DNA of 64,000 nucleotides from Tolypeutes matacus (Eukaryota; Chordata; Mammalia; Cingulata; Chlamyphoridae), in NCBI GenBank assembly GCA_026826555.1, contig JAKSZT010053887.1, forward strand, positions 68,188,239 through 68,252,238. Reading direction: 5' to 3'. Under the pieces are notes generated by a model. It did not search any database, was not told the origin of the DNA, and was given only the letters and a program-made list of their open reading frames with translations. Below are positions 1-14,760 of the stretch, in pieces. The first letter of the stretch is position 1. Each line of letters starts with the position of its first letter. Made by a program: the position numbers and the translations under genes.

Positions 1-1281
1 TCAATCCCCTGTAATTCAGGGTTGATGGTGGAAGATATGGTTATAGACTAGGCTCAGTATAAATGGGAAAAATGGAATTCCAAAAGAGCAGAGGCAAGAA
101 AGAGGGCAGCATTTAACTTTCAAATGTAGAGTAGACAGAATAGCAAGTCTTGAATGGCAAGCAAGGGACCTGATAAGCAGGGACTTATTGCAATGGCTAA
201 TATATTATGTTGTTTCTAAGTATAATAAAAGTGGCACTGCAACAAGGGTATTGATCAAGCAAGAGCAGATGGGCAAAAAGTTTATGGCAGTATCACAATG
301 AAAAGCATGATCCCTTTCACAGTTTCCAGATCTGAGCCTGTTCTCACACAGAGCTAATTATTTGAAGGAGAGGCAGTATCACCTCTCTTGAATTCCACAG
401 AAAATGTGCACAGAAGCAATTTCCTGAAGATTTTCACAAAGGTAACTATGACCATTAAAATATTTTTCTAAGTAATAATTATGCGTTGTAGGAAGCGGAA
501 TAACCAGATCTGCTGGCAGTTATTGTATACAGGATCTGAGTTAACATGGATATTGATATAGGATATCCCAAATGCCCTATGCACCTGTTTTTATGGGGGA
601 ATCATATGGAGGCCAAATGGTAAATGAATTTCTGGCCTGTTATTCATAGTGGTTCCAATGGGTACACAGAAAGAGATTTTTTCCCCTGTCCCCTGAGTAT
701 ATAATTTAAATGGGCATAGGTACCAACTAGATGCACCCAAGTATTGGTTCTACCACATAGTTACCTACAGAATAAGATCAATCTTGGTAGGGAAGGCCAA
801 GTGTAAACTAGCAAAATAGTCAGTCAGAAGCAATACCATATCCCATGGTGAATGTTAAAGATTAATGTCAAAGATATAAATAATGGAAGGGATGATGTCC
901 CCAGCATCTACACATTTAGTTCATTAGTCTATCTCCTGAAAAATCATGGATGATAGTGTACCACCACAAACTTCACAAAATGGTATCCAAATGTCATATC
1001 TTTATTAGATAGTTTACCAAATACATAATCTTTAGCAGAAATTATCAGTACAACCTCGGATACTTCATATGTAGCTATTAATCTTACAAATATCTATTTT
1101 TCCATAACCACCAAAGAGGAAAATCAGAAAGAGTTAACATTCATTCAGAAGGGCAACTGAGTTGATTGGTTGTTGCTAAGTACCATTTATATACTGAAAA
1201 AAGTTAATAACAAGGTCAATTAAGCTAGTTACCAACTTGGGGCATGGTTATAAAAGTCAGGAGACATCCAAGGTAACATTT
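1..1281. other. Unassigned AT-rich DNA, possibly degraded ERV internal sequence
   Basis: No open reading frame of note and no RNA gene is visible. The stretch appears to continue on the other side of the HPRT1 retrocopy (3257-4150), so the two were probably one block before that insertion. The block on the far side has an antisense reading frame of about 70 codons whose flavour recalls ERVL/MaLR internal regions, but this is an impression only, not a motif match. Confidence 0.3.
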
Positions 1282-1293
1282 AAAGTGACCAGG
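1282..1293 (+). repeat. Left target-site duplication of the HPRT1 retrocopy
   Basis: AAAGTGACCAGG here matches AAAGAGACCAGG at 3245-3256, right after the A-rich tail, with one mismatch. This is the usual mark of L1 endonuclease-primed retroposition. Confidence 0.8.
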
Positions 1294-3244
<1,951 letters not shown>

Positions 3245-3256
3245 AAAGAGACCAGG
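3245..3256 (+). repeat. Right target-site duplication of the HPRT1 retrocopy
   Basis: This copy follows the A-rich tail of the retrocopy directly and pairs with 1282-1293. It fixes the retrocopy's ends. Confidence 0.8.
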
Positions 3257-4150
3257 ACCTCTTGTGCACATTCATAGTCTTCCTAGAGCTTTATTATCTT
3301 TCCTGCCCTCTGTTCCTGGATAGTCTGAAGGGACCTTGAACCAGTCAACCAGGAAGTGGTAAAGAATCTGGATGCCCTGAGAAGAGATTTGTGCTCCAGA
3401 AGGTAGGTGATAAATTATATAAAGATTTAGGGTCATGCCACATGGGTGATGTGTTTTAGGATTCAGTGGGTTGGAGCATGTGGACACATCTTCTCAAAAA
3501 TGAACAACAAATTGTTGCATTGTGTACCTCTACCATGAAGATAGAAGTATAGTACTTTATTAGTTACTGGGAATGTACCACACCTATAAATATTGCTCCA
3601 ACCTACTTATTTAGTGATTCATAATGCTGCCAGTTTCAAGTAGAGCCCAAAGAACTCTCTTGAAAGCCCAAATGACCATTATAGTAATCTTGGTCTTGGG
3701 CCACATAATCTATATCACTATAGAAGATACCATAGTGTTAGATATATTTGTGGAAGATAAAATCTGACAAGCCCAAATAGGGAAGTTAGCAAAGATCCCT
3801 AGAATTTTCCAAGAAACATTATGACATAAAGAGCATAAAACTATATGCCATTTGAAATGCAGCTCCAGACTTAATAATCCAAAATATATACTCATCACCT
3901 GATCATGGAAATTCAGTGACCATGTGACCAGAAGTGCATTTTATACACTGAATACTACTAAACTACGAAGTCATCTTGATGGGTGGTTGCATGGCATTAC
4001 ATTATACAGTCAAAGTAGTCTATTTGAACCCAAGATCAAGTAGGTCTAGGAAACACAAGCAATTCACTTATAAAAGACACCTAGAACTCCACTCCTTTGG
4101 CATCACTACAATAACAATAAATTGATCACTTTGTAAGTGGATCCACACCC
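3257..4150 (-). other. Possible degraded ERVL/MaLR internal region, antisense
   Basis: A minus-strand reading frame of 71 codons lies at 3272-3487 and the sequence continues the block at 1-1281. The resemblance to ERVL-type internal sequence is weak and from general appearance only; no diagnostic catalytic motif was found. Otherwise nothing is recognisable here. Confidence 0.25.
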
Positions 4151-7100
4151 CCCTTGTTTTTGTTCAATTTTCAATCTTGAGGACTTTGGGAAGATGTCCA
4201 CTCTGACTGCTTCAGGCTGAGAAGGGACATAGATGTTATAGGGCAGAGGAATGTAATTATTTTGAAGATACTTGTTTTCAGGATGGAGCTGGCCTTTGTA
4301 ATCACTTTTTAGTTGTCCAATATCATTTTAATAACATTTTTATCCAATAATTTCTATATATTTCTTTAAAACATTTAACTTTACTTACTCCATTATGGAT
4401 CATACCACATTCATACTGCATGCTTTAATGTGACTATATGGACATCAGTTCTCATTATTCTATTATGTGCAGCTTTGAAGGTATAAATTTGCCCATGTAG
4501 TGAATTTGCTGATTGTCTCTCTTCCATGACTGTTTTTAATTTATGTCTCTCCTCTAAGTATGTGTGCATATGTGTATAGGTTATGCATAACATTTCTCTT
4601 TGGAAATTTTTGCATGGTTATTTTGCTAAATATAGTTATTAAGAAAGGTTAAATCTTCAACTTTGAGTTTCTGGACATTATGGGCAGTTAAAATCAGGAG
4701 TCTGCATCGGTGATTGTGTCATACCTTGAGTTCTTAATTTTATGGGAAGGATTTTTTTTCTTCCCCCTTTTATAGTCAGCTCCTTCATTGCATCCCAGAT
4801 TAAAATTGATCTAGTGCCCATTTCACAGAAGTGACTGCCATCCTGAATTTATGCAGGAATTCCTTTCTATTCATCATTTTTCACAGACCTAAATTCTCAA
4901 CATCCATCATCAGACAGGCATAATCTGATCCTTTATTTAGTGGTCTCTTCTCTGGCACCTCTTAAATTTTGAATTCAGTTTCTGCTCACTTCACAGTCTG
5001 CTTCCTCTCTTTATATCTGGCATCTAGTGATTTCCTTTACTTTGCTTCAAGACATGCTCTTTATTTAGATTTAATTTCATCATATTATGCAATATTTTTT
5101 TTTCTGTTTATAATTGGAGAGAAAACTTCCTCTGTCAATACCAAAGGCAACTCACCTGAGAAAAATACAGCAGTGCAGCATCATTTCTGGAGTACTTATT
5201 TATTTTAAATAAGGAAGTCCTTGATGCAAGTCTTTACCATGATTTCCTTAGGTTTACCAATTCTCTTAAGGTGTCTGCAATTCTAGACCCATAAAGAAGC
5301 AAACAGGAAATCTTATAACTCTAATTTTTCATGCTAAGTATTAAAGAAATTCTTAAGGTTGTGAATACTCTCATGGGCTTTTATGGAGAACAGTGATTTG
5401 GAGAGTCAATAAGCAAGTAACTATAAACACTTTTATATTTACCATTCTCCCCTTTATGGGAAATCTCAACAGCTTCATACTTCCCTTCATAACTGTGTGT
5501 TTCAAAAATAATCACTTTGTACAGGTATTCCAGTATTCTTTCCTTGCCAATATTTACAAGAAAAATGAGTACTGATTAAATCATTATTTCCCAAACAATC
5601 AAATAATCCATACCTTTTTTACATCATGTGTGCTTAAAAAACAGTGATACCATAAAGAAAAGACAGGGATCTGATTGTGCTACTAAGCCCAGAATAACAG
5701 GGATTAATTAATAATTTTCTTTTAAATAATAAGAATTATATTTTATCAGATCATGTTTACATAATTTGAAATCATTTTAAGAGCTTTCTGATAACATGTG
5801 TTATTATTGATAATTTTGATTCAATTTGTTTGGTAATCATTGATCATAAGTGCCCTCTACACTTATGGAAAATTTTTGTGAGTTGTAATATTGTGGATGT
5901 AGAAAATCATAATATCTTTATGTTTGTTAATTTTTTAAAATGTAAGTTGGAGAGTGAAGCAAGAAGATTTGCAATTGTTTTGCCACTTGGCTCTGCACAG
6001 AATCAGCAAGGGATATATAAAGCTTGCACACAAGGCTTAGAAGAGTTATGATGCCCTGTGCATCCGCTTGAAGAAGTCTCAAACTCCGGAGTGTGAAGCT
6101 AACTGATTTTCTCCAGTACATTAATCAAAGCACCTTTGACAACTAGAATTATGTTGTTATTCATATGAGGCACAAAACTGTTCTTGATTCCCAAGAGGCA
6201 TTTTTTTCACTATTACAGAGAAGTGACAGATGAAAGAAACTTGAGTTAAAATATCAAAAGAAATAAAAATGGTAAAATATTTCTGATCAGCCTTAAGTTA
6301 AATAACTATTTGACTTTGAAAACCAACATTGATGTTACATATCTTACCAATAACCTATTGCAAAAATAATCTACAATCTCCTCATTGTAAGTACTAAAAT
6401 TATGTTAAACCCATGAAAATCAACAGCAGACTAATACCAAATAATTGGTTAATATAAAATATGACTATTTCTTCTTCTAAATGAAATAAGCAAAAATTTA
6501 AAAAGTTTCCTGGGTTAAATATTCAAGAGAAACACATATGTTAACACCTCAGTGTAACTGTACAAAGAAGATTTAAAGAACTGAAGAGTATTGCAAGATT
6601 GAACTTCACTAATTTTGTGTTTGTATATTGGATAAGAAAGTTTAGATGTTTTGGTTGATTATGCCTAATATAACTATGCTATGTTATTAGCTGAGTTCTA
6701 ATTTGGGTACCAGCCCATGATCCCTTTCCTTTAATGGACTAACTCTGTATCACAACTGACTGAACACTGAAATCATGAAATCTGCCGACATTTTTGCCTT
6801 ATTTATACTTACTTAATAATTGTTACCTAAGAAAATTTGTAAGTTTCAAGATTTCCTTGAATAAAGTTGGTATAAAGGCATATCAGTCATTAAATTCAAG
6901 CAATGTTATTATAAGAGAAAATGCAATGATGGATATGATAGTAGACATTTTTTTCAGGGGAGTGGCTAATAATCCTAAACAGCATTAAAGGAAAAAAAAC
7001 GCCCTTATCAATGTCAAATTCAGTGTAAATGTCTAAGTATGGTGCTATAGCTATAATCCCTTATGCTTGTGGAGCTAAGATGTATAAAACAATCTGTTGG

Positions 7101-7444
7101 TGGCATTACCATATTAATGAAAGGTTAATATAGTTGGGGATAGAGTTAAAAATTAAACCTATCATTTTGTCATGTTTGTATGGCTCCTGACTTGCCCTTT
7201 ATTTCAAATATACTAGCAAAATAGTTACTGACAAAAAGACCAAAGGTCGATGGTACATATTTTGAAATTACTATTTTGAATTAAGTAGAAACATTTGATG
7301 CATGAAACTTCATCCTAAAATTTCTATTTCCCCATGAAGTATCTTTTTTATTGTTGCCAAATTCTGATAATATATTTGAGGTTTACATTTTAATATTGGA
7401 CAATGAATTCGTTCTCTTTTATTTTCTGAAAATTTATCAATTGC
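4151..7444. other. Unassigned AT-rich stretch
   Basis: I see no gene, RNA, LTR or clear repeat in these 3.3 kb. Reading frames are all under about 80 codons, overlap on both strands and have no family resemblance. Old diverged repeats may be present but cannot be named by eye. Confidence 0.5.
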
Positions 7445-7907
7445 TGGTTTAGTTTTCAAGGCTGCTCAAGGAAATACCATGAAATAGGTTAGCTTAAAAA
7501 ATGGGAATGTATTCACTCATGGTTTTGAGGCCAGTCAAATATCCAAATCAAGGCATCATCAAGGCTATGCTTTCTCCTTGAAGACTGTGCTTTCTGGGGT
7601 TGACTGCTGGTGATCCTTGGATCCTCTGTCACATGGGAAGGCATATTACAGCATGTCCTGGTCTCTTCTTTCTCTTCTGGTTTCTGTTTCATCTTTTTAC
7701 TTCTGTGACTTTCTCTCATCTCTGAATCCATCCCATTTATAAAAAAATCACATAATAAGATTAAGAACCAAATGGGTTGAGCTGGGCCACACTTTAACTG
7801 AAGTAACCTCATCAAAAGGTCTTACTAATAATAAGTTCACACCCAGAAGAATAGATTACATTTAAGAACATTTTTTTCTGGGGTAAATACAACTTCAAAC
7901 CACTACA
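7445..7907 (-). mobile_element. Solo LTR, ERVL-type
   Basis: Read on the minus strand it starts TGTAGTGGTTTG at 7907 and runs about 460 bp to a region rich in the same words as the LTR at 52444-52898 (for example the shared GGGTGTGAAC block and the CATTTTTTAAGC block near the 3' end). The two are members of one LTR family. No internal region follows, so it is solo. The 100-codon minus-strand frame at 7513-7815 lies wholly inside it and is not a gene. Confidence 0.7.
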
Positions 7908-8519
7908 GTCAGTAATTTCAAAGGACTTATTCAACCAATTAATTGTGATTTACTTTTTAAGATTCCACAACCCACACATGAAATAATTTTCTTTTTTTGA
8001 AATTTATTAGTTATACCCAAGGAAAGCTAAATTATTTAAGACAATTTCATGTTTACAGTAATCTCTTTGAGATAATGAATACTGACATCATGCCAATTAC
8101 TGCAACTTCCTAATCTTCTATACAGTCTTAATATTTCATATTACTAAAATGAACTTTGTGGACATTCCAAATCAGTGTACTTGCTTTGAATTTTAAAGAG
8201 ATTGTTTCTTTTATAAAGGATAATTATATATTACTCAAATTTTAATTATTTTTGTTATAAAAATTTTTTTCATTTATTTTAATTGTACCATGAGGCAAAA
8301 TCGATAAACATCTTTTTGTATATCAATTTCTCTCTTTCTCTTATCTTTTACTTATAAAGTGCAAGAAATAAAAAGCTATGGCTATCATCACATTTTATGT
8401 TGAAATATTGAAATTTTCTTCCTAAGAGTGGTAGGCAACAAAATGAGTATCCTCATACTCACTACTTATAATCAACACTGAGCTTGAGTTACCAACCATT
8501 GAAATAGAGAAAGAAAAAT
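7908..8519. other. Unassigned AT-rich stretch
   Basis: Nothing recognisable; no reading frame above 60 codons and no repeat I can name. Confidence 0.4.
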
Positions 8520-9231
8520 AAATAAAATGAATAATCTCACAAAGGAAGAAGTAAGGTTTCTTTAATTGCAGATGGAATGGTTGTCAATGTAGAAAATCTT
8601 AAGCAATCTACAAGCTAATTACTAGAATAAGTCAATTTAGCAAAATCATAGAGTACAAAATTAGTATACTGAAATCATTTTGTAAAAAATTCAATTAATG
8701 AACCCATTGTAAATTAAATTAAAAAATAATTCCATATGTGATAATATCCAAAATGTAAAATATTTATATGTAAATTTTCCAAAATATGCATATGATTTCA
8801 ATAACGAATGCTTCAACACATTATCAAAAGAATATTTAAAACATTTAAATAAATGGAGAGCTATATCATATTCATGTATTGAGAGACTCAATATTTATAA
8901 TATAGCAATCCTCTCCCAGTCAGTCTATAGGTTCAAATCTATCCCCTTCAAAATTACAGTGAACATTCTATAAAAATTGATAAGCCTATTCTAAAATTAA
9001 TATGAAAATGTTAAGGACTAAGGATATCTATACTCTTGAAATAAAAGAAAATATCTTAATGATTTAGATACTAAATTTTGAAACTCATTATACAATTATC
9101 ACCAAGAAATTGTGAGCATTAGTGTAGTGAAACAGTGAGTGCAAAAATAGGCATACACATACACATACATAGTCATGGGATTTTCAAAAAACCATCAAAC
9201 CTATCCAAAGAGGATAAAAATCCTCTTAGAA
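8520..9231 (+). mobile_element. Old L1 ORF2 fragment, left part
   Basis: The sequence follows the L1 ORF2 region after the reverse-transcriptase active site (a degraded block with the words GCAGATGGAATGGTTGTC and GTAGAAAATC) with many stops and frameshifts. It is continued at 10320-10575, so the L1 fragment was split by the insertion at 9232-10319. Confidence 0.7.
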
Positions 9232-10319
9232 CCTTGAATAAAAGGGGGAAAAGATAAAAACAAATGAGTTCATATGGCTAAAAGACTTCAGAGAGAGTTG
9301 GGAGGTCATCCCAGAAGTAATGCTTATGCACACCTCAGTAGGATCTCATAGAACACCAAAGTGGATAACACCCCACACAGAGGGACTCCTGAGGGCTCTG
9401 GAGACACCCATTTAAGGGGGGATAGCTCCAAAGATTGATGCCTTATCAGTGGGCTATACTTTGGAATCAGCGCTCCTGAAAGTGACAGAGTAGGACTCAA
9501 ATAAGTCCTCCCTGCACAAGGTCCATCAGTCCCTTCTATTCAAACCTATATGTGGTGAAGGAGTTTGTAGGTGTACTTCCAGAGACTGGAGCCTTTGGTC
9601 TGCCCATGTGCCAGCTGTGCCTGGAATCTCGGTGGAGCTGCAACTCCTACTGTACAGCTTAATGGACTCACCCAAGTCATCTGGTGAGGAGACGATGATG
9701 GACAACAGCCATCCTAGGGAATGGAGAGAGTCTGCAGCTGAAGGCAGGATAATCCAATCCACCGTATCCATGGGCTAAAGCCCACTCTCACTTAGAGGTG
9801 GAGTGGACATCATCATCCCAGACTCCTCAGGTTTCGGGGAAGAGCTATGCACTAGAGTGGACTTACTGGTATTCTGTTATAGACATATTGTGATTCAAGC
9901 AATGGAAGAAAATACAACATTGAGGTGGAGCCAGTGGCCACTGGATGCTTTCGTGGCAGGGAAAGGGAAAAACAGTTGTAATACAGGGTTTTTTTCAGAA
10001 CTTGGGAATTATCCTGAGTGACGTTACAACAACAGATATCGGGGATTTTACATCAGCATATAACATGCAGAACTGTGTGGGAGAGAGTGTGGTCTACAAT
10101 GTGAACTATGGTTCATGCTTAGTGGCAAAGCCGCAGGATGTGTACATTATTGCAGGTGATGTGCCACACTAATGAAGGATGTTTATGTGGGAGGTTATGG
10201 GAGGTGTGGGAGGAAGGCAACATAGAAATCCCTGTAATTTTTGTGTAACATTTATGTAATCTAAGCATCTTTTAATATATATATAAAACAAAAAATTTAA
10301 AGAATAAATAATAAGAAAA
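9232..10319 (+). mobile_element. 5'-truncated insertion of the distal L1 3' UTR (about 1.1 kb)
   Basis: The segment matches the antisense copies at 13321-14760 and 45466-47342 along its length and ends with the typical L1 tail (CTAAGCATCTTTTAATATAT and an A-rich run). Flanks AAAAATCCTCTTAGAA (9216-9231) and AAAATTCTCTTAGAA (10320-10334) form a target-site duplication of about 15 bases. It carries no L1 coding sequence, only 3' UTR. Short reading frames inside it (9803-10021, 9945-10172) have no meaning as genes. Confidence 0.85.
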
Positions 10320-10575
10320 AAAATTCTCTTAGAATAACCAGATAGCTTATGGAGAAATGAACTTTAACCCATACTTCACCCAAAACACAAAAATTAATTC
10401 CAAATTTATAATAAATTTTAACATAAAAATTTAGGAAGGAAAACAGGAATACATTGCATGACCTGGGAGTAGGCAAAGTTTTCTTATACAATAAGAAGTA
10501 AAAACATATATATAAATGATAAATTAGACTTCTTCAAAACTAAGAATATCTGCTCATTAAATGACTATTGATTTG
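10320..10575 (+). mobile_element. Old L1 ORF2 fragment, right part
   Basis: This resumes the ORF2 sequence left at 9231: it corresponds to the segment coding for the region before the C-terminal domain, with the words CATACTTCACC, AAATTTATAATAAATTTTA and AAATTAGACTTCTTCAAAAC. It is decayed by many stops. Confidence 0.65.
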
Positions 10576-10589
10576 TCTTTTTTTTCTTT

Positions 10590-11040
10590 TTATGAATTAT
10601 GCTTTTTTGTTTCCTAAGAAACTTTTGCCCACCTCAGGATAACACAGATGTCTGATATCAGCTTGAGAAAGTTCTGTAACATCCCTAGGTCGTGGAGAAC
10701 TTTTTATCATAAATGGACATTAAATATTGTCAAAATCTTTCTCAGAGGAATGAGTACTTTTTAAAAATTAGTATTCTGTTAATGGTGAAATACACTGATT
10801 TTAAATGCTAATCAGCTTTTCATTCCTCAGATAAAACTTACCTGTTTATGAAGTATTGTCTTTTAAAAACTGCTGGATTTTATTTGACAATATTTTTGTT
10901 AAAGTTTATGTGGTTTTTAATGGAGAAACTTGGTCTGTATTTTAATCTCTGTATAATGTATTTGTAAGATTTTGGCATTAGGGTTATGTTGACCTCATAA
11001 AGAAAATTGAAAAAAAATTTTTTTTCTCTATTTTTGAATT
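10590..11040 (-). mobile_element. Old L1 ORF2 fragment, antisense
   Basis: Read on the minus strand this follows the L1 reverse-transcriptase region, the same part seen better preserved at 50300-50620 in L1-B (for instance the GGCATTAGGGTTATGTTGACC block, complement of the PNSFY-type coding region). It is heavily decayed. Confidence 0.6.
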
Positions 11041-11082
11041 TGGGTTCTATAGGATACATGTGATATCTCTGTGTTTGACTAG

Positions 11083-11655
11083 TGTAGCAATTTGATATGA
11101 TTTATGAGTTCCAAAAATAGATATTGGATTATGTTTGTAAACCGGTCTGTATCTGGGCATGATTAAATTGTGATTAAGACTTTGATTGGGCCACATCAGT
11201 AGGACATTGAGTCCCTACCCCTTTGGTGGGTGGGGACTCAAAGATAAAACCACACTGCAGAGAAAAGAGGTTGGAGATTTGAGCTGTAGCCCAGGAAGTT
11301 AACAAGCAAGAGAAGAACACAGAAGAATAAAGATGACTCCTTAGACATGGCAGAAGCCCCAAGGAGAGAGACAGAGTCATTTTTTCTGATACTTGACAGC
11401 TGGCTTTCTGAAAGAGCACAGCAGCTGAGCCCACAAAGAAATGGAGACCCTGAAAGTGAGGAACCCGGGAAAACTTAACTCTTGGCAGATTTTGGCAGCC
11501 ATATTGCCCCAACCCATGGCCATAGATTTTGATGAGAGGAGTAACTTATGCTTTATGGCCTGGTAACTGCAAGCTTCTACCCCATATAAATACCATTTAT
11601 AAAAACCAACCAATTTTGGTATTTTACATCATCCCCCTTTTGGCTGACTAATACA
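11083..11655 (+). repeat. 5' LTR of the MaLR-like element
   Basis: It begins TGTAGCAATTTGATATGATT and ends ATACA. Its first 125 bases match 13196-13320 closely (shared AATAGATATTGGATTATGT), which proves the LTR pair. Minus-strand frames of 112 and 78 codons within it are chance. Confidence 0.85.
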
Positions 11656-11658
11656 GAA

Positions 11659-11678
11659 TTTGGTACCAAGGAGTGGGG
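11659..11678 (+). promoter_or_regulatory. Primer-binding site, tRNA-Leu type
   Basis: TTGGTACCAAGGAGTGGGG follows the LTR end by a few bases and resembles the complement of the 3' end of tRNA-Leu (TGG-TGTCAGGAGTGGG), the primer used by ERVL/MaLR elements. Confidence 0.7.
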
Positions 11679-13195
11679 AAGTGCTTTTACAATTACCAAA
11701 ATGCTGGAACAGTATTATAAATGGGTAAGGGATATTTCTGGAACAATTGTGAGAAACTTGAGAGAAAAGGCCAATATTGCTTTGCAGAGACTGTTGTTAG
11801 GGACATGGATGCTAAAGAGACTATATGATGCCTTAGAAGTAAATGATGAAACTATTATTGGAAACTGGAGGAAAGGCAAGCCATGTTTAAAGTCACAGAA
11901 AACTTAGAAAGATTAACTCTTAGTATTTTATGGAAGGAAGAATTTGAAAATGGCAAGACTGGGCATTTAGCTGAAGAAATTTCTAAAGTAAACTTGGAGA
12001 ATGCAGCTTGACTTCTTCCTGCAACTAACAGCCAAATGCAAAATGAGTGAAATAAGCTGAGAACTGAAATTTTGGGCACAAAGAAACCCAGAAACTGATT
12101 CCATAAATTTCAAGCTTCTGGAAATCAAGCTCCCAGATGATAGTGCCCCATTTGAGGACTTACCTAAACTTGGAACTTGTAAATCAATATTGAAAATGCA
12201 GCTATCTGGGAGAGATTCAGGGATAGCCTTACTGTCTGATGGCTTGCGCCCTTGCTTCTTGCATGCTAAACCAAGAAACTTTTTGAGAGAACTGTATGAA
12301 CAAAACTACTTTGGCTTGGATAAAAAAGGACATTGATGGGAAAGATGGAAGGGGAAACAGTTTTAAGAGGAAAGCCATGGGAAGCTGAGATCTAGAATTA
12401 AGACATCATCTTGGGCCAAGAGAAGAACCCCACCCATGGGTACAAAGAGGGTGAGTTTGCCTCAGCAGTTGAAGACAGTAGATGTTTTCTCCAATGTTCA
12501 GGGAGTGTTTTGCCACCCAGAAAGGGTGGAGTATATTCCACAAGGATTTAGGGTGGTTAAGGTCACTACCCCATAGGTCTGAGAGGGGTGCTCCTATCCC
12601 CCATGGTTTAGGGAAGACCAGGTAGTCAACTTATTTCTCTGAGAGGGTTAAGCCTATATGCCAAATGTTAGTGAGAATGTTGTCTTCATGTCACTGTACT
12701 AAAGGGGTTAAGATTGTAACCCAAAGTTCGGGTAAAGTATGGCAATCACCCCAACACTCTTGGAGGGTGAGGTCTGGAGCTTGATCAACACATAGATGCT
12801 TGATGAGAAAATGACCATTGGGCAAATCTGTGCAAAGAGTGTTTCCCTGTAAGGCCTCAGGGAAAAGAAACCATCATCTTAAGAATGCCTCTCAGACTTT
12901 GACATCTAATGAAGTATGTCAGGCAGGTTTACTGAATTGTAGAGGCCCCATAACTCATGTTTCCCTCCCAGTTTCTCCTTATGATAATGGAAATGTTTTT
13001 CCTTTGTCTGTTTATTTGTGTATTGGAAGAAGATAGATTATTTTGTGCATTTCAGAGGTCCATAGCAGATGATACTTTGCTCAAGACAAACTGTATTTCT
13101 TTAAACTGATTGTGATGTGATTCTATACTTAGCATTGCTACTGATTTAAGTTTTTTTTAATTTTGTAATGTTTTTTTTGGAATTAGAGGGTGGAG
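11679..13195 (+). mobile_element. Non-coding internal region of the MaLR-like element
   Basis: The region has no reading frame above about 70 codons. It ends in a purine-rich run (AGAGGGTGGAG at 13185-13195) directly before the right LTR, a plausible polypurine tract for plus-strand priming. Between 12420 and 12780 there are repeated words of the form GAGGGGTGCT/GAGGGTTAAG about 60-80 bases apart, giving a loose internal periodicity. Confidence 0.65.
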
Positions 13196-13320
13196 TGTAG
13201 CAGTTTGATATGGTTTCTGAATTCCAAAAATAGATATTGGATTATGTGTGTAAACTTGTCTGTACCTGGGCATGATTAAATTATGACTAGAGCTTTGATT
13301 GGGCCACTTCAGTAGGACAA
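13196..13320 (+). repeat. Truncated 3' LTR of the MaLR-like element
   Basis: It repeats the start of the left LTR and stops at CAGTAGGACAA where L1 3'-UTR sequence takes over. Confidence 0.8.
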
Positions 13321-14760
13321 TTCCTATGTCCCAAAAATGACCCTATGTTGCACCTTTTCTTCCCTCTCCCTTGCCTCAGAACCTCTGGTGGCCATTGGCT
13401 TTATATCAATGATACAAATTCTTCCATTGCTAGAACAAGATAAGTCTACTTTATTCCATAGTTGCTTTCCACCCTTAGGATTGTTCATTCCTCAGTCTTG
13501 AGGATTTGGGGATGGTGATGCCTGCCCTGTGTCCAATTGAGAGAGGACTTTTATCCCATGGGGCAGATGGATGGAGTTGTATTGCTTGCAGATGCAGACA
13601 CTTTCTGATTCCTGGGATGGGTGATGTACATCATCATCCTTCTGTTAGTTGTCCTGGATGAGTCCAATGAAGTGATGAGTAGGTATTACAACTCTGCTGA
13701 GATGTAGGGCTCAACTGGGTATGAACAGAACAAAGATTAAAGTCTCTGGAACATATATTTAACAAGTAGAGTGCTAATTATAGTTTCAAATAAAAAGGGC
13801 AGAAAAACCATGTGTAGGAAAATTATAATGAGTCTAACTCTGTTACATTGGGGAACATATATTCCAAAGTAAGGGCTATTGACAGGATGCTGAATTCCTG
13901 AGATTGTCTGCCCTTCCTATAGTGTCTAGATGTCTCTAGAGTCCTCAGCAGCCCTGCTGTTTGAAGTACTGTTTACTGTGGCAGTCAAAAAGATCCTGCT
14001 GAGACATACATAAACAATCTCTGGAAAAACCTTCCAATTCATGTTGAAGACACTTAAACATAAAAAATGTTTAAGTCTCATAAAAAATCATTTGAATCTA
14101 ATATTTCCCCCCTTTGTGTCACAGTCTTTTCCAGATTCATCACTAGTTGATGTTTGATAATAATCTTTTGGTGCCAGGGAGGCTCATCCTGGGAGTCATG
14201 TCCCAAGTTGGAGGAAAGGGGTACATTTATATGCTGATGTTGGTTTAGAGAGAGGACAAATTTGAGCAACAAGGAGGCTTTCAGGAGGTAACTCTTAGGC
14301 ATTATATAATCCTAAGCTAAATTTCAGTTTCACAAGAAAAACGTTCATAAGTACAATCATCAATATCACGGGCCTGGTGTTATGGTCTGTCCTCCTTAAT
14401 ACTCAGGAGATTCTTGCTGCTCTATTAGAGAATGTATCAGGACTTCCCAGGATGGGAATTCAATATTCTTTTGGTTATTGTGTGGGACTCCACCCACCAA
14501 GAGAGTGCTCCATGATCACTTGAAAATATTCATATGCCATAGAGGCATGCCAAAGGTGCAACCCTCCCCACACATCCCCCCACCACCAACACCCCTCGCC
14601 AGTGATCTTCCCTTACCACAGTTGTAAACTTTCTGTGATCCAAAACCTCCATTCTTTTTAATAACCTTCCTTGGGAAGACTTAATTGCAGTTGAGCTTGG
14701 CCTCTCAACCATATCTTTACCACATAAATACTACTGGATTTATTGGTCAGAGCCATATTC
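13321..14760 (-). mobile_element. L1 3'-UTR copy, antisense
   Basis: Read on the minus strand it follows the distal L1 3' UTR of 45466-47342 over most of its length (shared blocks at 13560, 13930 and 14450, such as CAGGATGGGAATTCAATATT), but with more substitutions, so it is an older copy. The 3' end of the repeat is missing at 13321. Minus-strand frames at 14078-14302 and 14530-14712 are chance. Confidence 0.75.

Larger units (their letters stand above)
11083..13320 (+). mobile_element. MaLR-like LTR retroelement, 3' LTR truncated
   Basis: A left LTR (11083-11655), a non-coding internal part of about 1.5 kb and the first 125 bases of a right LTR (13196-13320) can be seen. The size and absence of gag/pol frames match non-autonomous ERVL-MaLR elements. 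The right LTR is cut off where an L1 3'-UTR copy (13321-14760) begins. Confidence 0.8.
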
